Of a DNA stretch of 64,000 nucleotides, positions 1 through 8,378 are shown piece after piece. The stretch comes from [Scytonema hofmanni] UTEX 2349 (GTDB lineage: Bacteria; Cyanobacteriota; Cyanobacteriia; Cyanobacteriales; Nostocaceae). Each line of letters starts with the position of its first letter. The stretch's first letter is position 1. The notes beneath the pieces were generated by a model that ran no database searches, was not told the DNA's origin, and worked only from the letters and a program-made list of their open reading frames with translations. The position numbers were made by a program, and so were the translations under genes. The stretch lies in NCBI RefSeq assembly GCF_000582685.1, contig NZ_KK073768.1, positions 209,115-273,114 on the forward strand, written 5' to 3'.

Positions 1-44
1 GCCTGCGGGGAGGGTGCCACAGGCGGGTGGGGTTCTTCATGAAT
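1..44. repeat. Fragment of GC-rich hairpin repeat
   Basis: G-rich end of a dispersed repeat (core GCGGGGAGGG followed by GGGTGGGGTTCTT). The same words recur at 5274-5345, 8157-8226 and 60441-60527, where both arms of the hairpin are present. Here the left arm lies outside the window. Confidence 0.6.
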
Positions 45-86
45 TATGGGTAAGCTACCGGACATGATATGATGTCAAAACCCTTA

Positions 87-112
87 TAGAGACGCGATAT
101 ATCGCGTCTCTA
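87..112. repeat. Perfect 26-bp palindrome (GAGACGCG type)
   Basis: TAGAGACGCGAT and its exact reverse complement form a perfect palindrome. It is a variant of the GTAGAGACGTTCC palindromes found at several other places in the window, and lies just downstream of the 151-1173 gene, where it could act as a hairpin at the transcript end. Confidence 0.75.
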
Positions 113-150
113 CATCCGGATTCATACCTGAATTAAGCAACGTCTAACTA

Positions 151-1173
151 TTATTTGACAAACTGGGGCATAATTTCCGCAGCGGTGAATATACCATAAA
201 TGCCGCGTTTGTGCAATTGCATACCGGCTTTGAGATAGCCAAAGGCTGGTCCACAAACATTTGCTGCCATGCTGGTTTCGTCACCTAAGATGAAGGTATG
301 GGTGGAAATTTTCCCTTCAAAGGTGCGACCGGTGATTTTTACGTTGGTGCTGAGGGGCTTTTTGGCGTTGCGAGTATCCACTATGCCACCAACTATAACG
401 CGATCGCGTTCCACTATCCCGGCTAATTCCAACATCACATCATCGGCATGTTCCATATTCTCTAACGTCAGCACGCCATTGGTTTTATCCAACAATGCTT
501 CTACTTCTGCATCTGTCATTGCTCTGGCAGTTTCTACACTGTAACCTGGCATATGGGCAATATCTTCGCGGATAGTGGCACGGTAAGCTTCCCAATTAGC
601 AATTCCTACGCCAAAGGTAATTTCAACTTTATGTATTTCGGCGTAGCTTTGGGCAGCTAATGCAGCGGCTGCGGTTAATAATCCTGGTGTTGCACCACAC
701 CCAGTCATGTAAGTAATTCCCGCTGCTTGCAATTCTTCTTTCATCGCTAGTAGTTGTTCTACCGCACTGGTGCGCTTAATTGCATCAACTAGGACACCAT
801 GCCAACCGGATTTAATGAATTCCTGCGCTACAGAAGCAATAAAGTTATTGGGTAGGTTTGGTAAAGCGAGAAAATACCCATCTACAGAATTAGCGCTTTC
901 GATTAAATCTTGAATACTCCGATTTGTTAAAGTGCCAGTTGGTTCTAAATAACCCACTGAACCTTGAGAGTTATAAGCTGTAATACAATTTTGAGCGTTT
1001 AAACCCGATTCGGTGTATGCATAGCCTTCTTTGTCAGCTGCTGCGACTAAAATCATTTCCCGTTTGCCAGCGAGTACTTTAGCGGCAGCTTGTCCTAAAC
1101 CACCAAAACCCAGCACTCCGACGCGCATTGCTTTTGGTAAATTATGAGAACTCTTGATTTGTTCTGGATTCAT
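151..1173 (-). CDS. NAD(P)-binding oxidoreductase, saccharopine dehydrogenase-like
   Basis: A 340-residue cytosolic protein with an N-terminal Rossmann nucleotide-binding fold: the glycine motif GVLGFGGLGQAAAK lies at about residues 19-32. The rest resembles the saccharopine dehydrogenase/homoserine dehydrogenase-like proteins that are conserved but poorly characterised in cyanobacteria; a reaction cannot be assigned from sequence. The ATG at 1173 is preferred because GAGG lies a few bases upstream; an internal ATG at residue 16, just before the Rossmann motif, is an alternative. The gene stands alone, with a long repeat-rich stretch upstream and a 26-bp palindrome beyond its 3' end. Family placement is from motif and overall look; substrate is unknown. 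Confidence 0.8.
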   Translation of the reverse strand: MNPEQIKSSHNLPKAMRVGVLGFGGLGQAAAKVLAGKREMILVAAADKEGYAYTESGLNAQNCITAYNSQGSVGYLEPTGTLTNRSIQDLIESANSVDGYFLALPNLPNNFIASVAQEFIKSGWHGVLVDAIKRTSAVEQLLAMKEELQAAGITYMTGCGATPGLLTAAAALAAQSYAEIHKVEITFGVGIANWEAYRATIREDIAHMPGYSVETARAMTDAEVEALLDKTNGVLTLENMEHADDVMLELAGIVERDRVIVGGIVDTRNAKKPLSTNVKITGRTFEGKISTHTFILGDETSMAANVCGPAFGYLKAGMQLHKRGIYGIFTAAEIMPQFVK

Positions 1174-1289
1174 TATCCTCGGTTCTTTGGCTGACTGATG
1201 TTTTTTTATTATGTAATATTAATTCTATGTGAGGCTGCGCTTTATGTGCCTTATATCTCAGCAATTCTCATTAGGTATCATAACCCGCC

Positions 1290-1367
1290 AGGGACTATAA
1301 GTCCCTGTCTAACAGTGAAAGTCCTCTTCCAGAGGACTTATGCTATAATCTGTGGAATTTAAATTCC
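1290..1367. repeat. Cluster of three short perfect hairpins
   Basis: Three inverted repeats follow within 80 bp: AGGGACT/AGTCCCT at 1290-1306, AAGTCCTCT/AGAGGACTT at 1319-1339, and GGAATTTAAATTCC at 1354-1367. A TATAAT-like hexamer sits between the second and third. The block is part of the gene-free stretch 1174-1695, which otherwise holds only the MITE at 1517-1623. Function unknown: attenuator, small RNA or repeat remnant are all possible. Confidence 0.55.
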
Positions 1368-1516
1368 GGGTGGGATTGTAAGTTAATTGAGAATGGTGCA
1401 AGATGTTAGCCTTGCACGATCGCGATTAACGCTCCCGCAAAATATGAAACAAGCACATTTTTATGATGTTTCTCAAAGCCTTACCGTTTCAAAGGGGGTA
1501 GGGTGTTTCCTGGGTA

Positions 1517-1623
1517 TATAGCGCTTCTCGTTTGAATCAAACACAGATTTATCTGCGTCCATCTGCGTTCATCTGCGGTTCCTTAATTCTTTGATGTATT
1601 GCACCCAACTGAGAAGCGCTATA
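1517..1623. repeat. MITE-like element, TATAGCGCTTCTC termini
   Basis: About 107 bp bounded by inverted repeats TATAGCGCTTCTC and GAGAAGCGCTATA, with an interior containing repeated ATCTGCGTTC words. A second, oppositely oriented copy with the same interior is at 9943-10050, and 33709-33846 has related ends around a different interior. No coding capacity, so it would need a transposase supplied in trans. Confidence 0.75.
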
Positions 1624-1695
1624 GTTATTCTCAGCGCGATCGCTTTATTAATTTTATCCTGGATGCAAATCCAAACCAATCAACAAATTAGTTGA

Positions 1696-1812
1696 GTTTG
1701 GGACGCGCTAAAATCTCCACCTGCCCATGAGCGATTTAATGCAGATATGGTTGCTACATTACCTGCACCCGTACAGCGTTACTTTTTACATGCGATCGCA
1801 TCAAGCGCATAA
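1696..1812 (+). pseudogene. Remnant of a DUF6544-like protein gene
   Basis: An open stretch of 38 codons without a start, bounded by TGA just upstream and TAA at 1810-1812. It contains LPAPVQRYFLHAI, which I associate with a conserved segment of DUF6544-type hypothetical proteins. The rest of that domain is absent on both sides, so this is read as a decayed gene fragment. Family assignment is from memory of the motif only. Confidence 0.4.
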
Positions 1813-1863
1813 TTAAAAATGCGATCGCTTTTGTGTTTAATAAAAGCAGGTTTGCTAAGTTTT

Positions 1864-2052
1864 TATATTGAATTCGGGCAGTCGTTTATTGAATTCGGGC
1901 AGCCGTTTATTGAATTCGGGCAGTCGTTTATTGAATTCGGGCAGTCGTTTATTGAATTCGGGCAGTCGTTTATTGAATTCGGGCAGTCGTTTATTGAATT
2001 CGGGCAGTCGTTTATTGAATTCGGGCAGTCGTTTATTGAATTCGGGCAGTCG
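1864..2052. repeat. 21-bp tandem array, 9 units
   Basis: Nine near-identical 21-bp units (TTTATTGAATTCGGGCAGTCG; first and second units differ by single bases) lie head to tail in a long intergenic region. Because 21 is a multiple of three, several frames stay open; one encodes the heptad FIEFGQS nine times inside a 92-codon ORF at 1819-2097. No ribosome-binding site or flanking domain supports translation, so it is listed as a repeat. Compare the array at 27262-27450. Confidence 0.9.
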
Positions 2053-2285
2053 TTTATTGCATTAAATCCCCATTTACAGGCAGAAACGCCATCTTAAAAA
2101 TCATGCCGATTGCCGATTGCTCTGACTCTTCAATCTGAATAAAAGTAAAATTTAAGACAAATTATATTGAAACAGTAATATTTTACGTATTTTAGCTAGA
2201 CTTAGTTGCAATAAACACGCTTGGGCAATCATTTAGGTAAAGATTAGGATACAAGACAAGCATTACTCACGTAGAAGGATTTCTG

Positions 2286-4802
2286 ATGACGAATGAAGAA
2301 CTGCTGGAAGTGATTAAAAAAGCTGCTAAAGATAGAGTGGCAAAGTTAAATCTCTCTTATCAGAAATTAACTTCACTGCCAGCAGAGATTACTCAACTTT
2401 CCAACCTCAGCGAGCTTAACCTCAGGAACAATCAACTGACAAAGCTGCCAGCAGAGATTGGTCAACTTTCCAACCTCAGTCAGCTTTACCTCACCAGCAA
2501 TCAACTGAGGACGCTGCCAGCAGAGATTGGTCAACTTTCCAACCTCAGGGGGCTTTACCTCAGCAGCAATCAACTGACAAAGCTGCCAGCAGAGATTGGT
2601 CAACTTTCCAACCTCAGCGTGCTTTACCTTATCGGCAATCAACTGACGACGCTGCCAGCAGTGATTGGTCAACTTTCCAACCTCAGCGTGCTTTACCTCA
2701 GCGGCAATCAACTGACGACGCTGCCAGCAGTGATTGGTCAACTTTCCAACCTCAGCGTGCTTTACCTCAGCAGCAATCAACTGACAAAGCTGCCAGCAGA
2801 GATTGGTCAACTTTCTAACCTCAGCGAGCTTGACCTCAGCGGTAATCAACTGACGACGCTGCCAGCAGTGATTGGTCAACTTTCCAACCTCAGCGTGCTT
2901 TACCTCACCCGCAATCAACTGACGACGCTGCCAGCAGTGATTGGTCAACTTTACAACCTCAGCGAGCTTGACCTCAGCGACAATCAACTGACAAAGCTGC
3001 CAGCAGAGATTGGTCAACTTTCCAACCTCAGCAAGCTTGACCTCAGCGGTAATCAACAACTATCACTTCCCCCAGAAATCCGCGAGAAAGGCTTGAGAGC
3101 AATCCTGAACTTTTACAAACAACAGCTAGAACAAGAAACCGATCGCCTCTACGAAGCTAAATTACTCATTGTGGGAGAAGGTGGTGCAGGTAAAACTACC
3201 TTAGCAAAAAAAATTCAAAACTCAGATTATCAGCTAGAGCAAGATGAAAACTCCACTAAAGGTATTGATATAATCCAATGGAGCTTTTTATTAGAAAATG
3301 ACAGAAAATTTCAGGTTAATATTTGGGACTTTGGTGGTCAGGAGATTTACCATACCACCCACCAGTTTTTCTTGACCAAACGCTCCCTTTATATCTTGGT
3401 TGCTGATACTCGAAAAGAAGACACAGATTTTTATTACTGGCTGAATGTAGTAGAACTGTTAAGCGAAAACAGTCCCTTACTTATTATTAAAAATGAAAAG
3501 CAGGAGCGCAAACGCGAAATAAACGAGCGACAATTACGAGGTGAATTCACCAATCTTAAAGAAACACTCGCTACAAACTTTGCTACTAATCGCGGTCTGC
3601 CAGAAATTCTGAATAAAATTAAACATTATATTAGTAACCTACCCCATGTAGGAACAGAACTGCCCAAAACCTGGATTAAAGTACGGGAAGCTCTAGAATA
3701 TGACTTCCGCGACTATATTAGCTTGCAAGAATATCTAAGTATCTGTGAGGATAATGGGTTTACTACACAAAAGGACAAACTCCAACTTAGTGGCTATCTG
3801 CATGATTTAGGTGTATGCCTTCATTTCCAAGAAGATGACCTTTTAATAAAAACCGTAATTCTCAAGCCAACTTGGGGTACAGATGCGGCTTATAAAGTAT
3901 TAGATAACTCACAAGTAATTCAAAATTTGGGCAAATTTGACCGTCATGATTTAGCAAACATCTGGAATGAAGATAAATACGTCAACATGCGGGCAGAACT
4001 GTTGCGATTAATGATGAATTTTAAATTGTGTTATGAAATTCCCAGTTGCCCTGGTACTTACATTGCTCCACAACTACTTAACCCTAACCAACCAGAGTAT
4101 GAGTGGCAAGAAAACGATAACTTGCTGTTGCGCTACGAATATGAATTCATGCCCAAAGGTATAGTGACTCGTTTCATCGTCGAGATGCACTCATGGATTG
4201 AAGGACAAACCTGTGTTTGGAGAAGCGGTGTTGTCTTGAGTAAAGATCAAGCGCAGGCAGAGGTGATTGAGTATTATCGCTATCACAAAGGAGAGATTCG
4301 GATTCGTGTTTCCGGAAAGCGTAAGCGAGATTTGTTGGTTACAGTCAGGCACGAACTCGACAAAATTCACTCTTCTTACGAACGTTTGAAGTATAAAATA
4401 CTAGTTCCCTGCAATTGCCAAGCCTGCAAGGGTAATCAAACACCCCACTTCTACCAATTACAGGTGCTATATAAATTTATAGATGACAAACAAACTCAGA
4501 TTCAGTGTCAAAATAGTTACCAGATGGTAAACGTTCGAGGCTTGATTGACGATGTAGTTGCTGAACAACCTAGCTTAACAGACTCACAACGACAACATTT
4601 AAAACAGCGACAAAACACGCTTCAGGCAGAGTGGCAGCTAAGGAGCGAAAAGTTGAATAAACTGCGTTTGGATTATGCAATTGAGGTAGGCACTGCCATT
4701 AAGTTTCAGTTACAGCAACAAATTCAATCTGAGGAAACTCAACTGTCACACTTAGAGAGAGACTTGGACAAAATTGAGCAAAATCTAAGAGGCAGTAACT
4801 GA
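2286..4802 (+). CDS. Roco-family protein (LRR-Roc-COR GTPase)
   Basis: 838 residues. Residues about 18-270 are eleven or so leucine-rich repeats of 23 residues (pattern LPAEIGQLSNLSxLxLxxNQLT), encoded by very regular 69-bp DNA repeats. A Ras-like Roc GTPase follows: P-loop GEGGAGKT at about 297-304 and switch II DFGGQE at about 348-353; the usual NKxD motif is only weakly matched (KNEKQ). A COR dimerisation region (about 450-700) and a coiled-coil C-terminus rich in Gln and Glu complete it. There is no kinase or other obvious effector domain. Bacterial Roco proteins are GTPases that switch between monomer and dimer; the pathway is unknown here. AAGGAT precedes the ATG. A small gene follows after 13 bp and is probably cotranscribed. 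Confidence 0.92.
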   Translation: MTNEELLEVIKKAAKDRVAKLNLSYQKLTSLPAEITQLSNLSELNLRNNQLTKLPAEIGQLSNLSQLYLTSNQLRTLPAEIGQLSNLRGLYLSSNQLTKLPAEIGQLSNLSVLYLIGNQLTTLPAVIGQLSNLSVLYLSGNQLTTLPAVIGQLSNLSVLYLSSNQLTKLPAEIGQLSNLSELDLSGNQLTTLPAVIGQLSNLSVLYLTRNQLTTLPAVIGQLYNLSELDLSDNQLTKLPAEIGQLSNLSKLDLSGNQQLSLPPEIREKGLRAILNFYKQQLEQETDRLYEAKLLIVGEGGAGKTTLAKKIQNSDYQLEQDENSTKGIDIIQWSFLLENDRKFQVNIWDFGGQEIYHTTHQFFLTKRSLYILVADTRKEDTDFYYWLNVVELLSENSPLLIIKNEKQERKREINERQLRGEFTNLKETLATNFATNRGLPEILNKIKHYISNLPHVGTELPKTWIKVREALEYDFRDYISLQEYLSICEDNGFTTQKDKLQLSGYLHDLGVCLHFQEDDLLIKTVILKPTWGTDAAYKVLDNSQVIQNLGKFDRHDLANIWNEDKYVNMRAELLRLMMNFKLCYEIPSCPGTYIAPQLLNPNQPEYEWQENDNLLLRYEYEFMPKGIVTRFIVEMHSWIEGQTCVWRSGVVLSKDQAQAEVIEYYRYHKGEIRIRVSGKRKRDLLVTVRHELDKIHSSYERLKYKILVPCNCQACKGNQTPHFYQLQVLYKFIDDKQTQIQCQNSYQMVNVRGLIDDVVAEQPSLTDSQRQHLKQRQNTLQAEWQLRSEKLNKLRLDYAIEVGTAIKFQLQQQIQSEETQLSHLERDLDKIEQNLRGSN

Positions 4803-4815
4803 GATCATCGGCATA

Positions 4816-5073
4816 TTGAGCAAAATACAACAGAAACATCCAACTGCGACTGAGGCAGAAGCCGAGGAAATAATTGAGGCGGAATTTGAAGAGATTATAA
4901 GCAATCAACCAACTAAATGGCAGAAACTTCGGCGACAACTATTGAATCGGGAACGTTGGTTTAATGGTGGCAAAGAAGCTTTGAGTGAGGTTGCTAAACA
5001 TTATGTGGAAGGCAATGTAGTTTACAAAGCAGGACTTGCATTCCTCGATGGCTTCAGTGCAGATGAGGATTAG
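4816..5073 (+). CDS. Small conserved cyanobacterial protein next to Roco gene
   Basis: 85 residues starting at a TTG 13 bp after the Roco stop codon. The N-terminal 30 residues are acidic (Glu-rich), followed by a basic stretch WQKLRRQLLNRERW and a C-terminal helical part ending in FLDGFSADED. No known domain is recognised. The close spacing suggests one operon with the Roco gene and possibly a partner or regulator of it. No better ATG exists in frame; translational coupling would explain a TTG start. Function unknown. Confidence 0.6.
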   Translation: MSKIQQKHPTATEAEAEEIIEAEFEEIISNQPTKWQKLRRQLLNRERWFNGGKEALSEVAKHYVEGNVVYKAGLAFLDGFSADED

Positions 5074-5273
5074 ACATCAAGACAGATTTATGAACTGAGC
5101 GATCATCGCACTTGTCGAACTATAGCCTGACAATACCCCGATTCAGTGCGGTTCCGAAAGCGTTATCATCAGCGTTGGAAACCACAGCGAGGACTTCTCT
5201 GTGCATCTGTGCGGTTCTGTGAATGCGTTAATCTTGAATTAATCACTAGACATCTTGGATAAATCAAAAATTA

Positions 5274-5345
5274 AGAACCCCACCCCGCATTTGCTGACGC
5301 AAACGCTCCCCTCCCCGCTTGCGGGGAGGGGTTGGGGGTGGGGTG
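5274..5345. repeat. GC-rich hairpin repeat
   Basis: GAACCCCACCCC, then CCCCTCCCCGC/GCGGGGAGGGG as a strong hairpin, then GGGGTGGGGTG. It lies between the convergent 4816-5073 gene and bioF and could terminate transcription in either direction. Same family as the copies at 1-44, 8157-8226 and 60441-60527. The rest of 5074-5370 holds no gene that I can see. Confidence 0.7.
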
Positions 5346-5370
5346 TTATGGAATGAGTGCAAGAGGTCTA

Positions 5371-6534
5371 CTATATATAGATACTTAAAAGCGCTTCCAC
5401 CAACTTCTGAATATGCGTCGATTCATGGGTTGCCATCAAAGAAATGCGGATGCGACTTGTGGGAACAGTTGGGGGACGAATTGCACTTGCAAAAATGCCA
5501 GAAGCTTTAAGTTGCTTTCCCGCTTCTAAAGCTGCTGCTGCACTTGGCAATTGAAAACATAATATAGGAGATTCCGAAAGCAATAATTTCAACTTGGGTA
5601 ATAATTGCAGCAACTTTTTCAACTCATCGACATTTGCCCATAACTGCTCGCGGCGTTGCGGTTCAAGTTGTACAATCTTGATTGCTGCTAACGCTGCTGC
5701 GGTATCTGCGGGTGACAGCGCGGTGGTATAAATCCAACTGGGGGCGCGATTTCGCAAAAAGTCAATTAAAGTGGCACTGCCGGTGACATAACCGCCTAAA
5801 CTGCCTAAAGCTTTACTCAAAGTGCCAACTTGAATTAACTGCTTTCCTGTACAGCCGAAATGTTCCACACAACCGGCGCCAGTTTTACCCATCACCCCAG
5901 TACCATGAGCTTCATCAACTAGCAGCATACAGCTAAATTCTTCAGCTAAATTTAACAGCGTGGGTAGAGGACATAAATCCCCATCCATGCTGAAGACGCT
6001 ATCGGTGATAATTAAACAGCGTCGGTAATTTTGCCGCTGACTCAAGAGATTTTTTAAAGCTGTTACATCAGAGTGCGGATATTCAATAACCGTCGCACCA
6101 CTGAGAATCGCTCCATTTTTCAAGCTGGAATGATTGTATTCGTCAGAAAGTATTAAATCACGCTTGCCTACTAAAGCGGTTATTGCTCCTAAATTTGCTA
6201 AATAGCCAGAACTGAATACTAGAGAATCTTCTGTTTGTTTGAGAGAAGCGATCGCCACTTCCAAATCTCTGTGTAATTCTCGATGTCCGCTGAGTAATCT
6301 CGAACCAGTGCTTCCCGTCCCAAATTGTTTGGTAGCTGCAACCCCGGCTTCAATTAAGCGATCGTCCCCCGCTAATCCCAAATAATCGTTACTGGCAAAA
6401 TTAATTACCTCTCGACCATCCACAATCACCATCGCACCAGGGCGACCGTGGATAGTTTGTACTGAACGATACCAGTTTGCCCGGTGAATCGTTGCCAGAG
6501 ATTCGTTTATCCAAGCATAAGGATTTGGGACCAT
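5371..6534 (-). CDS. bioF: 8-amino-7-oxononanoate synthase (KAPA synthase)
   Basis: PLP-dependent alpha-oxoamine synthase that condenses pimeloyl-ACP/CoA with L-alanine in the first step of building the biotin rings. 387 residues, typical for BioF. Visible motifs: FASNDYLGLAG (47-57), GTGSTGSRLLSGHRELH (72-88), DEAHGTGVMG (207-216) and the PLP lysine K241 in VGTLSKALGSLGG. The frame is open 26 codons further upstream, but that part translates a C-rich low-complexity repeat (6537-6590) and is not protein-like, so the ATG at 6534 is chosen. It lies 124 bp downstream of ruvA on the same strand, separated only by repeat DNA, and may be read from the spp-ruvA promoter. Confidence 0.9.
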   Translation of the reverse strand: MVPNPYAWINESLATIHRANWYRSVQTIHGRPGAMVIVDGREVINFASNDYLGLAGDDRLIEAGVAATKQFGTGSTGSRLLSGHRELHRDLEVAIASLKQTEDSLVFSSGYLANLGAITALVGKRDLILSDEYNHSSLKNGAILSGATVIEYPHSDVTALKNLLSQRQNYRRCLIITDSVFSMDGDLCPLPTLLNLAEEFSCMLLVDEAHGTGVMGKTGAGCVEHFGCTGKQLIQVGTLSKALGSLGGYVTGSATLIDFLRNRAPSWIYTTALSPADTAAALAAIKIVQLEPQRREQLWANVDELKKLLQLLPKLKLLLSESPILCFQLPSAAAALEAGKQLKASGIFASAIRPPTVPTSRIRISLMATHESTHIQKLVEALLSIYI

Positions 6535-6536
6535 GG

Positions 6537-6657
6537 GGGAGTGGGAAACAAGGGGACAAGGGGGACAAGGGGGACAAGGGGGAGAGAATAAGCAACACCC
6601 AACAACTATCAACTAACAACTAACAACTAACAACTATCAACTATCAACTATCAACCA
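6537..6657. repeat. Low-complexity short tandem repeats
   Basis: Two blocks: GGGGGACAA-type repeats at 6540-6585, then heptamers of the ACTAACA/ACTATCA type at 6603-6657. Such short tandem repeats between genes are typical of filamentous cyanobacteria. They separate ruvA from bioF. Confidence 0.85.
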
Positions 6658-6658
6658 A

Positions 6659-7297
6659 CTAAGATTCAACTGGTTCGCTACTCAGAAGTGCGATCGCTTG
6701 TTTGATCCAATCTTCTACATAAGCATCTTTTGGTAGTCCAATATCCTCACTTACTACGTGTAAAGCGTGACTGACTTCATGAGCAGTATATCCCAAAGCG
6801 AAGAGGGTCATTTGCACTTCTTCGAGAATATTTGGTGCAGGACCACCTGTAGCCACGAAGAAGCCTGCTGATTTACGCCATTCGATTAACTTGCTTTTTA
6901 GTTCTAAACAGATGCGTTCAGCGGTCTTTTTGCCCACTCCTGGGGCTTGAATTAAGATTTGTATATTAGCAGCGATGATGGCTTGGACTAATTCTGGTAA
7001 TTCCAGAGTGTCCAATAAAGCGATCGCACTTGCTGCACCAATCCCATTTACACTTAAAAAGTGACGAAATAAGTCTCTTTCGGCTGGTGAAGCAAAGCCA
7101 TATAGGAAAGGCAATTCTTCCCGAATTTGGTAATGGGTAAAAATTTGTATTTCCCCTCCCGTTGGTGGTAACTGTTGTTCCAGTCGTTGGGGAATTTGTA
7201 AATCGTACCCGATGCCATTTACTTCAAGAGTCAGTATGACGCGATTCGCGCCACACTTTTGTACACCAGCAACCAAACCTTTTAGATAGCTAATCAT
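6659..7297 (-). CDS. ruvA: Holliday junction branch migration protein RuvA
   Basis: 212 residues, close to the usual length. RuvA binds the four-way junction and loads the RuvB motor during recombinational repair. The N-terminal OB domain begins MISYLKGLVAG; two helix-hairpin-helix motifs are visible (FLSVNGIGAASAIALL at about 79-94 and IQAPGVGKKTAERICLEL at about 114-131); a flexible linker and the small RuvB-binding C-terminal domain (FALGYTAHEVSHAL) follow. The start is the ATG at 7297, which overlaps the stop of spp (TAATG), so the two are translationally coupled. No ruvB or ruvC nearby, as is common in cyanobacteria. Confidence 0.95.
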   Translation of the reverse strand: MISYLKGLVAGVQKCGANRVILTLEVNGIGYDLQIPQRLEQQLPPTGGEIQIFTHYQIREELPFLYGFASPAERDLFRHFLSVNGIGAASAIALLDTLELPELVQAIIAANIQILIQAPGVGKKTAERICLELKSKLIEWRKSAGFFVATGGPAPNILEEVQMTLFALGYTAHEVSHALHVVSEDIGLPKDAYVEDWIKQAIALLSSEPVES

Positions 7298-8043
7298 TAA
7301 ATAAAGCCAAAGTGTTTTAAACCTTCGAGAATTCCACCTGCACAAAAGCTTTGTGCGAGGTAACGATAGTCAGCGGGATTTTCATTGTGCCATTGGAGTA
7401 ATTCCGGACGGGCATTCCCAACGAGAATTCCTCTTTCGTTCCCCACGGCAAATAAAGCAATGTCATTGCCAGAATCACCACAGACAACCGTTTCCTCTGC
7501 TGCAATTCCCCACTTTTGGCGGAGAAATTGCATAGCCTGACCCTTATCGCTGTGGCGGGGTACAATGTCAAGGTCAACACCGCTGCTATAGATTAACTTT
7601 ATATTTAAACCACATTTTGACAACTTTGTGTCAAGTAATGGTAAAATTTTATGTGCTGATTCTTCTTTGAGGAAAAAACTTATCTTAAAAGGACGCTGTT
7701 CTGAGTCAGGTTGGGGGACTAATTCAGGATATTTTGCAGTCTCAGATAATACCAAATCACGATTCCAGCCATCGGCAAGTCGCTCTGACCAAGTAAAATC
7801 GGGAGTATCGCTCTCATCAAAATAAATTTCTGTTCCGACAGAAACCACCAAAGCATCTGGTTCTATCAGGTTTTTTTCAATTTGCAATTCTTGATAAAGG
7901 ACACGCGATCGCCCTGTCGCATAAACAATTTTCGTACCATACTTTTGGCGATGTTCGCTCAGTGTTTGCTGAAGTTCTGTTAAAGCTTCGTCATTACCCA
8001 CGAAGGTATTATCTAAGTCTGTTACAAAAAGAAATTTATTCAC
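7297..8043 (-). CDS. spp: Sucrose-6-phosphate phosphatase (HAD superfamily)
   Basis: 248 residues, the size of cyanobacterial single-domain sucrose-phosphate phosphatases. It removes phosphate from sucrose-6-phosphate, the last step of sucrose synthesis (a compatible solute and, in heterocystous species, a carbon carrier). HAD motif I is DLDNTFVGND with nucleophile D9 and acid/base D11; motif II includes YATGRS; motif III/IV is K...CGDSGNDIALF near residues 188-198. The C2-type cap with SFFLKEESAHKILP supports the Spp branch rather than the trehalose or mannosyl branches. Sucrose-phosphate synthase is not in the window. The stop overlaps the ruvA start by one base. Confidence 0.88.
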   Translation of the reverse strand: MNKFLFVTDLDNTFVGNDEALTELQQTLSEHRQKYGTKIVYATGRSRVLYQELQIEKNLIEPDALVVSVGTEIYFDESDTPDFTWSERLADGWNRDLVLSETAKYPELVPQPDSEQRPFKISFFLKEESAHKILPLLDTKLSKCGLNIKLIYSSGVDLDIVPRHSDKGQAMQFLRQKWGIAAEETVVCGDSGNDIALFAVGNERGILVGNARPELLQWHNENPADYRYLAQSFCAGGILEGLKHFGFI

Positions 8044-8156
8044 AGCTACCTCTGATTATGTTGCCAGCTTTCCCATCAAAAAGTTTATGTCCTTTTTGCT
8101 CTTGATGTGCGATCGCCCTCAGGTAGATTTTTCTAAAAATATTCAATAAGAGTCAA

Positions 8157-8226
8157 AAAAGAACCCCACCCCCAACCCCTCCCCGCAAGCGGGGAGGGGA
8201 GCGAAAGCGCTGCTTTGGCTCATTGG
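8157..8226. repeat. GC-rich hairpin repeat
   Basis: GAACCCCACCCCCAACCCC followed by CCCCTCCCCGC/GCGGGGAGGGG and a terminal GGGGTTC. Same family as 5274-5345 and 60441-60527, with a different right-hand part (GCGAAAGCGCTGC). It lies in the 335-bp gap between spp and the 8379-8756 gene; the remainder of that gap is the duplicated segment at 8265-8341. Confidence 0.65.
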
Positions 8227-8264
8227 GGTTCGGGATCTGTTTGCTTAATTGCCCGGACATGATA

Positions 8265-8341
8265 TTAGTTGCGATCGCACAAATTGAACGGCAGTTTGAA
8301 ACCGATGATTGGTAACGTTGCCCATTATCCACCGCAGATAT
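8265..8341. repeat. Segmental duplication A, copy 1 (77 bp)
   Basis: Matches 9490-9566 at about 75 of 77 bases (adjacent CCC versus ACT is the only difference). It starts at TTAGTTGCGATCGCAC. Copy 2 runs into the 3' end of the 9550-9912 gene, so the last residues of that protein are encoded by the repeat. Confidence 0.85.
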
Positions 8342-8378
8342 CAAGAGCGATCGCACCAACAATCTTTGTACGGTGGGG

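Noticed and set aside
1864..2052. Possible CRISPR array
   Set aside because: Direct 21-bp units have no spacers between them; no cas genes nearby.
1819..2097. 92-codon ORF through the first 21-bp array
   Set aside because: All but about 30 codons are the tandem repeat; no ribosome-binding site or conserved flank. Kept as repeat only.
2373..3059. 228-codon ORF on the minus strand opposite the LRR region
   Set aside because: It is the antisense reading of the regular 69-bp LRR repeats; open only because of their periodicity.
6535..6612. N-terminal extension of BioF (CPPCPPCP)
   Set aside because: Encoded by GGGGGACAA repeats; BioF proteins start near MVPNPYAWIN.
8153..8362. 69-codon minus-strand ORF ending in the GC-rich hairpin
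   Set aside because: Composed of duplication A and the hairpin repeat; the related reading at 9456-9782 shows it is repeat translation.
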